Assembly: GCA_947066815.1 (NCBI GenBank)
Contig: CAMSZT010000005.1
Coordinates: 1-64,000 of the forward strand
Length of the DNA stretch: 64,000 nt
Direction: 5' to 3'
DNA from: an uncultured Lachnotalea sp.
GTDB taxonomy: Bacteria > Bacillota > Clostridia > Lachnospirales > Lachnospiraceae
Shown piece by piece: positions 25,362 through 32,561 of the stretch (the first letter of the stretch is position 1; every line of letters begins with the position of its first letter). Both the position numbers and the translations under genes were made by a program. A model generated the notes under the pieces. It did no database searches and had not been told where the DNA came from. It saw only the letters and a list, made by a program, of their open reading frames with translations.

Positions 25362-26489
25362 ATGAAAGGGAGACGGATCGCAGTTTTTTTCTGTATCGGT
25401 ATTCTGGCTTTTTCCGGCTGCAAAAAAGCGGACAGTGAGGGGGGAACGGCCGGTTCGGTCACACGGGCTCAGTATTGCTTCACAGAGGACGGGCTCCTGC
25501 ACAGACAGTCCCTGCGGGGTGGCAGCAAGATCGCGTATTTTGACTATCGGACGAGGACCTGTTACCCTCTGTGCGGGGACCCGAACTGCCTCCACGACAG
25601 CAGGGAGTGTACGGCCGTGTATCTGGCGGATACTAACTGTATCGGGCGGATTGGAGATAAATGGTATTACCAGAAGGATTCGGGGACGGATGCCCAGGTA
25701 TTTTACTGCTGTGACCTGGATGGAAAAAATGAGAAGGTTCTGGGAGAATTCCCGCGTTACTGCACAGGGACCAGTCTTTTTTTCGACCACTTTCTTGTGG
25801 CTGCGACGGAGGAGTGGTTCGTGGACGAGGAAACCGGGGAGGTCAGTGAAAACATGAAATGCGGCATTTACCGGTATGACCTTGAGAGCGGGAAGGAAGA
25901 GCTTCTCGTCCCGGAGCGTGAAAGCCAGCTTGGCGCATACTGCGTATATGGCTGTCATGAAAATCTGCTGGCGTATCTGGAGCTGACCGACGAGGCGGAA
26001 ATGAAATATGAACTCCGGGTGATGGATTTGGAGACGAAACGCGTCACAGAGCCTTTGGGAGACAGGAGGCTCTGGTCACCCGCCCCCTATGCCATGAGCG
26101 GAAGTCTTCTGGTATGCAGCGTCCAGGATGGAGGTGCCTGGGAGGTCGTCGAACTGGATATCGAGTCCGGTGAGTGGAACAGGATCTGGCTGGAAGGCCA
26201 GAAGGGGACGGCGGATATCATCTGGAGTCCGGAGCTTAAGCTTCTGCGGCTTTATGACGAGATAGAGGGCAGGCCCTGCCATAGGACCTGGCAGTATACG
26301 GAAAAGGGGGAATGTGTCCTGGTCCGGGAGGACTGGGAGGAATACCCGTTTTCTCCGATCGTGATCAAGGACGGCGTGATCGTCGGACCATATGGAGGAT
26401 GGGACGATACGACGGGGTTCACACTCGCCGTGATCGGCACGGAGGATTACCTCGCCGGAAAAAGCAATTTTATCAGCCTGCAGGACTGA
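25362..26489 (+). CDS. Lipoprotein with PLCxxPxCxH cluster, copy 1
   Basis: 375 residues. The N-terminus is a lipoprotein signal ('FFCIGILAFSGCKK', with the acylated Cys at about 20). A cysteine/histidine cluster 'PLCGDPNCLHDSRECTA' is typical of a large, uncharacterised lipoprotein group in Lachnospiraceae. The remainder has repeated beta-strand blocks ('GDKWYYQKDSGTDAQVFYC', 'CGIYRYDLESGKEELLVPE') suggesting a beta-propeller. No enzymatic function is recognised; the cluster might bind metal. AAGGAGGGGTAAG precedes the ATG. The next gene is a close paralogue. Confidence 0.7.
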   Translation: MKGRRIAVFFCIGILAFSGCKKADSEGGTAGSVTRAQYCFTEDGLLHRQSLRGGSKIAYFDYRTRTCYPLCGDPNCLHDSRECTAVYLADTNCIGRIGDKWYYQKDSGTDAQVFYCCDLDGKNEKVLGEFPRYCTGTSLFFDHFLVAATEEWFVDEETGEVSENMKCGIYRYDLESGKEELLVPERESQLGAYCVYGCHENLLAYLELTDEAEMKYELRVMDLETKRVTEPLGDRRLWSPAPYAMSGSLLVCSVQDGGAWEVVELDIESGEWNRIWLEGQKGTADIIWSPELKLLRLYDEIEGRPCHRTWQYTEKGECVLVREDWEEYPFSPIVIKDGVIVGPYGGWDDTTGFTLAVIGTEDYLAGKSNFISLQD

Positions 26490-26532
26490 CGGATGGCCTT
26501 ATGGGGTTCCCGATGAAGGGAAGGGGGATTTT

Positions 26533-27681
26533 ATGGGATTTAAGAAAAAGAGCAAGCAGGCATGCCTGTTAGGGATCGTTTGCATCCTGGCGCTTTTTGG
26601 CTGCGGGAAAGAGAAGAAGACGGACGAGGCAGGGGGCTCTGTCATGCTTGTGAACCGGTGTTTTACGGAGGAGGGGATCGTACAGCAAAACAACTCCCGC
26701 ACCGGAAAGGTGGATTATTTTGACTATAAGACGAAGAGTTACCGCCCCTTGTGCGGGGCACCAAGCTGTCCCCATAACAGTGAGGAGTGTTTTGCGTTTT
26801 ATCTGAGAAAACATACCGATATCATCGGCCGCCTGGGAGAACGCTGGTATTACCAGAAGGATAAGCCGGACGGAAGCAGGGTGTTTTGCAGCAGCAGCCT
26901 GGACGGGCAGGATGAAAAGGAAATCGGAGAATTTTCCCATGGAAAGGCTTTTGGAGCCGCCCTGTTTTTCGACCATTTCCTTATGACTGCGACCGTGGAC
27001 TGGTTTATCAACGAGGAAACCGGGGAAGTCGACGAAAACGGGAAATGCGGGATCTACCGGTATGATCTTGAGAGCGGGGAGGAAGAGCTTCTCGTCCCAG
27101 AGCGGGAAAGCCTGTGGGATGCATACTGCGTATACGGCTGTTATGAAAACCGTCTGGTGTATCTGGAGCAGACGGACGAGGAGGGCATGGAATACGGGCT
27201 GAGGATCAAGGACCTGGGGACAGGGGATGTCACGAAGCCTTTGGGAGACCTGCTGTTCTGGCCCGTATCCCCCTATGCCATGGAGGGAAGTACCCTGGTG
27301 TGCAACGCGAAAGAGGGGGAATCCAGGAAGGTGATCGAGCTTGATGTGGAGTCCGGAGAGTGGAAGGAGATCCCGAAAGAGCAGGAGGGCGGGGTGGCGG
27401 AGATCTTCTGGACCAAAGATCTCAAGCTTTTAGAATTCCGCGAGGATGTGGACGGAAAGAGTATCCGGAAAGTCTGGCAGTATGGGGAGAACGGAGACGC
27501 CGTATTGGTCCGGGAGACCGAAGGATATCCCTGGTTCCGGCCTTTGGGCATCGCGGACGATCTGCTGGTCGGGCAGTATGGGGAGGAACAGGTGAGCAGA
27601 GACGACGGATTCGAGCTGGGCACCATCCCTGTAGAAGACTATCTGGCAGGGAAAAACAATTTCACCCTCCTGAAGTATTGA
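26533..27681 (+). CDS. Lipoprotein with PLCxxPxCxH cluster, copy 2
   Basis: 382 residues, a tandem duplicate of the upstream lipoprotein. The signal peptide ends 'VCILALFGCGKE'. The cluster 'PLCGAPSCPHNSEECFA' aligns with copy 1, and long stretches such as 'CGIYRYDLESGEEELLVPER' are nearly identical, while the N-terminal quarter and the C-terminus have diverged. Such paired copies may serve different ligands. The 43-base gap and good AAGGGGG site suggest one operon. Confidence 0.7.
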   Translation: MGFKKKSKQACLLGIVCILALFGCGKEKKTDEAGGSVMLVNRCFTEEGIVQQNNSRTGKVDYFDYKTKSYRPLCGAPSCPHNSEECFAFYLRKHTDIIGRLGERWYYQKDKPDGSRVFCSSSLDGQDEKEIGEFSHGKAFGAALFFDHFLMTATVDWFINEETGEVDENGKCGIYRYDLESGEEELLVPERESLWDAYCVYGCYENRLVYLEQTDEEGMEYGLRIKDLGTGDVTKPLGDLLFWPVSPYAMEGSTLVCNAKEGESRKVIELDVESGEWKEIPKEQEGGVAEIFWTKDLKLLEFREDVDGKSIRKVWQYGENGDAVLVRETEGYPWFRPLGIADDLLVGQYGEEQVSRDDGFELGTIPVEDYLAGKNNFTLLKY

Positions 27682-27689
27682 ACGAAAAG

Positions 27690-27731
27690 AAAAATGGCCG
27701 GACAGGGGATGCGCTCCCTCTGCCCGGTCCT
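27690..27731 (-). terminator. Terminator of the MATE gene
   Basis: Read leftward, GGACCGGGCAGAGGGAG pairs imperfectly with the CCCCTGTCCGGCC arm and runs into CATTTTTCTTTTC. It sits between the convergent lipoprotein and MATE genes and may stop transcription both ways. Confidence 0.55.
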
Positions 27732-27732
27732 T

Positions 27733-29094
27733 TTACAGCTGCAGCAGGGTTTTCTTCCGGCCAAGGTAATAGGCCAGCCCGATAAAGTCGGCCAGGAACC
27801 AGCCGATGGGCACGGACACCCAGATGCCGACGACCCCGACGGCGGGGATGGCGGAGAGGGTATAGGCCAGAAGGACACGGGTGCCGAGGGACACGATGGT
27901 CAGTACCACGGACATGCCGGGCTTTTGGATGGCCCGGTAGAGGCCGTAGAGGAGGAAGAGGCAGCCGATTCCGCAGTAGAAGGCGCCCTCGATGCGCAGA
28001 TACTGGACGCCGGTGGCGAGGATCTCGGTCTCATGGGGCTTCACGAAGATCAGCATCAGGGGTTTTGCAAAGATGCAGACTCCGGCCGTGATCACCAGGC
28101 AGAAGACCACGGAGGAGGCGATGGCGCTTTTGATCCCGCCGCGGATCCGGTCCGTCTTCCCGGCTCCGTAGTTCTGAGCGATGAAGGTGGAGAAGGCATT
28201 GCCGAAATCCTGGACCGGCATGTAGGCGAAGGAGTCGATCTTCACGGCGGCGGCAAAGGCGGCCATGACCGTGGGGCCGAAGCTGTTGATCCGTCCCTGG
28301 ACCATGAGGATGCCGAAATTCATGATGGACTGCTGGAGGCAGGTGAGGAAAGAAAACTGAGAGATCTCCGGCAGGATGCCGGGCTCCAGGTGCAGGTGCC
28401 TCCGGCTAAGCCTGAGCTCCGGAAATTTCACCAGGGTGTAGATCAGGATGCCGATCCCGGATACATACTGGGAGATCACCGTGGCGGCCGCTGCCCCCTC
28501 GGCTCCCCAGTGGAAGGAGAGGACAAATAACAGGTCCAGCCCGATGTTTAAGAGGGCGGAGACTCCGAGGAAGAGGAGGGGGACGACGGAGTTTCCCAGG
28601 GCACGGAGCAGTGAGGCGAAGAAATTGTAGAGGAAGGTGGCGGCGATCCCCATGAAGATGATCCACAGATACCCCCGCATCATCTCGTAGATCTCCTCCG
28701 GCGTCTGCAGGAGCCGCATGATCGGATCGATGAACAGGAATACGGCCAGGTTCAGGACCACGGCACAGCCCGCCACCAGGAAGAAGGAGGCAAAAATACT
28801 GTATTTTAACCGCTCCATATTTTTGGCGCCATAGCAGGTGGAGAATACGGCCCCGCTCCCCATGCAGAGCCCCAAAAGGATCGAGGTCAGAAAGGTCATC
28901 AGCGTGTAGGCGGAACCGACGGCGGCCAGAGCACCTGATCCCAGAAACTGGCCCACGATCAGGGTGTCCGCGATGTTATAGAGCTGCTGGAGAAGATTTC
29001 CCAGAATCATGGGAAGGGCGAACAGCAGCATGGTCTTTGTGATGTCTCCGGTGGTGAGGTCTTTTTTCTTTTCGGTCAGATCCTTTGTTTTCAT
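27733..29094 (-). CDS. MATE family efflux transporter
   Basis: 453 residues with about 12 hydrophobic helices. The N-terminus 'LFALPMILGNLLQQLYNIAD' and 'VGQFLGSGALAAVGSAYTL' are classical MATE/NorM-like signatures, and 'NFGILMVQGRINSFGPTVMA' marks the second half. It likely exports organic cations or drugs using a Na+ or H+ gradient. It is followed by its own terminator. The neighbouring DMT transporter lies upstream on the same strand, 35 bases apart, so they may be co-transcribed. Confidence 0.92.
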   Translation of the reverse strand: MKTKDLTEKKKDLTTGDITKTMLLFALPMILGNLLQQLYNIADTLIVGQFLGSGALAAVGSAYTLMTFLTSILLGLCMGSGAVFSTCYGAKNMERLKYSIFASFFLVAGCAVVLNLAVFLFIDPIMRLLQTPEEIYEMMRGYLWIIFMGIAATFLYNFFASLLRALGNSVVPLLFLGVSALLNIGLDLLFVLSFHWGAEGAAAATVISQYVSGIGILIYTLVKFPELRLSRRHLHLEPGILPEISQFSFLTCLQQSIMNFGILMVQGRINSFGPTVMAAFAAAVKIDSFAYMPVQDFGNAFSTFIAQNYGAGKTDRIRGGIKSAIASSVVFCLVITAGVCIFAKPLMLIFVKPHETEILATGVQYLRIEGAFYCGIGCLFLLYGLYRAIQKPGMSVVLTIVSLGTRVLLAYTLSAIPAVGVVGIWVSVPIGWFLADFIGLAYYLGRKKTLLQL

Positions 29095-29129
29095 CGTTTT
29101 ATTTCCTCTGCAGGTTTCTCCTGTCTGTC

Positions 29130-30029
29130 TTACTGATGCCTGAGCGCCGTCCGCTTATCTAAGAAGATCCCGGCACAGACCACGGCGATCCCGAGAAATT
29201 TTCCGAGAGGAAAGCTTCCCAGGAGGATCAGGTCCGCCACGATGCTGGCGGCGATCTGGCCGATCAGAAGGAAGATCGTCGCGTGGAATACCTTCATGCT
29301 CCCGTAGGCCATGTTGTTGAGGGCACAGCTGAAGGCGCCGAGAGGGCCGGTCAGATAGCCGATGAGAGGAGCGCTTTTAAAGCCGGATACGGGAAGCTTG
29401 AAGCCGGTGGCAAAGAGGAGCAGGATGAAAGCCACGACAGCCCCGAAACCGCCGTTGTAAAAGCTTCCGGCGATCTTTCCCACATAGCGGCTGGCTTCAT
29501 AGTTGAACATCCTGGCAAAGACCGTGACGCAGCCGATGAAGATCGCGAAGATCAGGAGCAGGAACAGCATCCCCTGGCCGGAGACACCGGTAAAGGAATC
29601 CCCTCCGGCGAAATTGATGACGAACACACCGGCAAGGATGCACAGGAAGCCGGGCAGACGGTATGTATGGAAGGTGACTTTCTCCGAACCGAACCACCCG
29701 AAATGGTCGACCACCGCCGACATGATGAGCTGGCCGGAGACGGAAAGGCAGACCGTGACGGCGCTCCCCAGCTTCGCCACCAGATAGCCGGAAAACCCCA
29801 GAACAAAGATGGCGCATACGCCTCCGAAGCAGGCGTGTATCGGCATTCCGTTCGGCTTCGGGAATTTTCTCGTGGCGGCAAGTTCCATGATGAGGCTTGT
29901 AAGGGCATTTAAAAGCTGGCTGATAAAGCCCACGCCCAGGACGCCGATAAAAGGGTAGAGCATGCCGTTGTAGCTGCTTTGGGCAGAGATCATCGCACCG
30001 GAGATCACCGCCAGAATGATATAAAGCAT
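29130..30029 (-). CDS. DMT family transporter (YdcZ/DUF606 type)
   Basis: 299 residues with about ten hydrophobic segments in two homologous halves. 'ISGAMISAQSSYNGMLYPFI' and 'GPLGAFSCALNNMAYGSMKV' fit the DUF606/YdcZ group of drug/metabolite transporters, fused as two repeats. Substrate unknown. It is upstream of the MATE gene on the same strand and divergent from deoD; the 227-base gap between holds the promoters. Confidence 0.78.
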   Translation of the reverse strand: MLYIILAVISGAMISAQSSYNGMLYPFIGVLGVGFISQLLNALTSLIMELAATRKFPKPNGMPIHACFGGVCAIFVLGFSGYLVAKLGSAVTVCLSVSGQLIMSAVVDHFGWFGSEKVTFHTYRLPGFLCILAGVFVINFAGGDSFTGVSGQGMLFLLLIFAIFIGCVTVFARMFNYEASRYVGKIAGSFYNGGFGAVVAFILLLFATGFKLPVSGFKSAPLIGYLTGPLGAFSCALNNMAYGSMKVFHATIFLLIGQIAASIVADLILLGSFPLGKFLGIAVVCAGIFLDKRTALRHQ

Positions 30030-30207
30030 AGTAGATCCGTCCTCCTGCGGAAAACCGCTGTATTCTTATGAAGATCATCCATATGGAATCGTATCGGGCA
30101 ACGTTACTGATTATAATATCAATATCCGAAATAATCAATATGATTTCTGGCAATCCGGGAAGAACTGTGGTATGATAGGGACAGAGTTTTACGTTTCATC
30201 GATACGT

Positions 30208-30228
30208 CTCCTTCCCGGAGAGAAGGAG
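30208..30228 (+). other. Leader hairpin upstream of deoD
   Basis: CTCCTTC (30208-30214) and GAAGGAG (30222-30228) pair around a seven-base loop, about 16 bases before the AGGAGGT ribosome binding site. An extended -10 (TGGTATGAT) lies about 50 bases upstream of the hairpin. It may stabilise the transcript or affect translation. Confidence 0.3.
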
Positions 30229-30256
30229 GGTCAACAAAGAACAGGAGGTAAATTTT

Positions 30257-30970
30257 ATGGCAACTCCACATAATCAGGCAGAAAAAGGACAGATCGCAGA
30301 GAGTATCCTGCTGCCGGGCGACCCGCTCCGGGCCAGATTCATCGCGGAAAATTTCCTGGAAGACGCCGAGATGTTCAATTCGGTGAGAAACATGTTCGGC
30401 TTCACCGGGACCTACGGCGGGAAACGGGTGTCGGTCATGGGTACCGGCATGGGCTGCGCCTCCATCGGTATCTATTCCTACGAGCTGATCCATGTTTACG
30501 GGGTGAAGAACCTGATCCGGGTCGGATCCTGCGGGAGCATCCAGGAGAGCCTGCCCGTGGGCAATCTGGTCATGGCCATGGCGGCCAGCACCGACGGGAA
30601 TTTCGCCCACCAGTACGGGCTTCCCGGGACCTACTCGGCCCAGGCCTCCTATGAGCTTCTGGAACAGGCCGTCCGTTCGGCAAAGGCCAACGGCTATCCC
30701 TGCCGGGTGGGGAACGTCCTGTCCTCGGACCTTTTCTATACGGAGACCCCGGAGTGGAAGCAATGGGCAAAGATGGGACTTCTCTCCGTGGAGATGGAGA
30801 GCTACGCCCTCTACTGCAACGCGAACCGCGCGGGCGTCCGGGCCCTGGGGATCTTTACGGTCTCCGATTCCATCGTGACGGGGGAGGGCCTCTCGGCCGA
30901 GGAACGCCAGACAGGCTTCACCAACATGATGCAGGTGGCCCTGGAAACGGCTGCGGCTTTCACCGAATGA
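30257..30970 (+). CDS. deoD: Purine nucleoside phosphorylase (DeoD type)
   Basis: 237 residues, the normal length of the hexameric DeoD family. 'LLPGDPLRARFIAENFLEDA', 'NMFGFTGTYGGKRVSVMGTG' and 'LIRVGSCGSIQE' match E. coli DeoD closely, and 'LGIFTVSDSIVTGE' carries the catalytic Asp. It splits purine (deoxy)nucleosides with phosphate into base and (deoxy)ribose-1-phosphate for salvage. AGGAGGTAAATTTT precedes the ATG. The next gene follows at 37 bases. Confidence 0.95.
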   Translation: MATPHNQAEKGQIAESILLPGDPLRARFIAENFLEDAEMFNSVRNMFGFTGTYGGKRVSVMGTGMGCASIGIYSYELIHVYGVKNLIRVGSCGSIQESLPVGNLVMAMAASTDGNFAHQYGLPGTYSAQASYELLEQAVRSAKANGYPCRVGNVLSSDLFYTETPEWKQWAKMGLLSVEMESYALYCNANRAGVRALGIFTVSDSIVTGEGLSAEERQTGFTNMMQVALETAAAFTE

Positions 30971-31007
30971 CATGGCCCGGCGGGCCGGGACCCCTTAAGA
31001 GGAATCT

Positions 31008-32543
31008 ATGAAAAAGAAGTACAAAAAATTGATCACCAACCGGATCCTGCTCACCGGGATCCTGCTGGTGGTCCAGGCGGTATGGCTGGTGATCTTCCTC
31101 CGGAGGCTCATCAGCTATTCCGCGTGGGTAAACGCCGGTTTTACGGTGCTCAGTATCCTGATCACCCTGTTCCTGATCGGAAAAGAGGAGAACTCCGCCT
31201 ACAAGATCGCCTGGATCATCCTGATCCTCTGCCTGCCTCTTTTCGGCGGTCTTCTCTATCTTTCTTTCGGCAATAAGAACCCGTCCCAAAATATGAAAAG
31301 ACGACTCACGAACTCCCACCGGGCCATGGCGAAGGGCTTTCGGGGCGGGTTCGAGGCGGTCGAAGCCCTGAAAAGGCTTGACGAGCGGGCAGCCGGCATC
31401 AGCATTTATCTGAAGAACGCCAGCGATTACGGGCTCCATCAAAATACGGACGTCCGCTATTACCCCCTGGGGGAGCTTTGGTTCCAGGACCTTCTTGACG
31501 ATCTGGAGAATGCCAGATACTACATTTTTATGGAGTATTTTATCATCGAGGAGGGCTATATGTGGAACCGGATCCTTGGGATCCTGGAGCGGAAGGTCTC
31601 GGAGGGGGTGGACGTCCGCCTGATCTACGACGATATGGGATGCGTTTCCCTGCTTCCGAAGGGGTATGACAAATGGATGGAGCGGAAGGGCATCCGCTGC
31701 ATGGCCTTCAACCGGATCGTTCCCTTTTTTGCTATGGTCATGAACCACCGGGACCACCGGAAGATCACGGTCATCGACGGCCACACGGCCTACACGGGAG
31801 GCATCAACCTGGCCGACGAATACATCAATGTGAAGAAGCGGTTCGGCCACTGGAAGGATTCCGGCGTCCGCCTGGAGGGGGAGGGCGTCTGGAACTTTAC
31901 CCTGATGTTTCTGGAAATGTGGAACGCCTACCGGAAGGAGGACGGGAGCCTGGAGCAGTTTAGGCCCCGGCTCCATCATCCGGAGCCATTCTCCGGCAGA
32001 GGGTTTGTCCAGCCCTTCGGCGACACACCCCTGGACAATGAGACTGTGGCGGAAAATGTTTATATCGAGATCCTGAATCAGGCCAGGGATTACTGCTATA
32101 TTTTTACGCCATACCTGATCGTGGACGACGAGATGAAGCTGGCCCTTTCCCTGGCGGCAAAGCGGGGGGTGGACGTCAAGATCGTGACGCCCGGGATCCC
32201 GGACAAGCCCCTGGTGTTCAGGCTCACCCGCTCCAACTACGCGCCCCTCTTAAAGGCAGGCGTGAAGATCTACGAGTATGCGCCGGGATTCATCCATGCG
32301 AAAAGCTACGTCTGCGACGATGAGTTTGCCCTGGTGGGCACCATCAACATGGACTACCGGAGCCTGTACCTGCACTTTGAATGCGGAACCTTCATGTACC
32401 GGACCGACGCGGTGGCCGATCTGAAGATCGACGCCATCCGGACCATCGGAAAGAGCCGCCCCATATCCTTAAAGGACTGCCGGACCGGCCTGTTCGGCGG
32501 GCTTTTCGACTCGGTCCTGCGGATCCTGGCGCCGCTGTTTTAA
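31008..32543 (+). CDS. cls: Cardiolipin synthase
   Basis: 511 residues. Two N-terminal membrane helices ('LTGILLVVQAVWLVIFL', 'NAGFTVLSILITLFLIG') are followed by two phospholipase D-type HKD motifs: 'HRKITVID' near residue 251 and 'HAKSYVCDD' near 430, each followed by the G-G/S signature ('GGINLADEY', 'GTINMDYRS'). It condenses two phosphatidylglycerols into cardiolipin and glycerol at the membrane. Family length is about 480-510, so it is complete. Confidence 0.93.
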   Translation: MKKKYKKLITNRILLTGILLVVQAVWLVIFLRRLISYSAWVNAGFTVLSILITLFLIGKEENSAYKIAWIILILCLPLFGGLLYLSFGNKNPSQNMKRRLTNSHRAMAKGFRGGFEAVEALKRLDERAAGISIYLKNASDYGLHQNTDVRYYPLGELWFQDLLDDLENARYYIFMEYFIIEEGYMWNRILGILERKVSEGVDVRLIYDDMGCVSLLPKGYDKWMERKGIRCMAFNRIVPFFAMVMNHRDHRKITVIDGHTAYTGGINLADEYINVKKRFGHWKDSGVRLEGEGVWNFTLMFLEMWNAYRKEDGSLEQFRPRLHHPEPFSGRGFVQPFGDTPLDNETVAENVYIEILNQARDYCYIFTPYLIVDDEMKLALSLAAKRGVDVKIVTPGIPDKPLVFRLTRSNYAPLLKAGVKIYEYAPGFIHAKSYVCDDEFALVGTINMDYRSLYLHFECGTFMYRTDAVADLKIDAIRTIGKSRPISLKDCRTGLFGGLFDSVLRILAPLF

Positions 32544-32561
32544 CAAGAAAAGAGGAGAGCG

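Noticed and set aside
27694-28530. Plus-strand ORF of 278 residues opposite the MATE gene
   Set aside because: Antisense shadow: composition is Gly/Asp/Glu/His low complexity, and the minus strand encodes a clear transporter.
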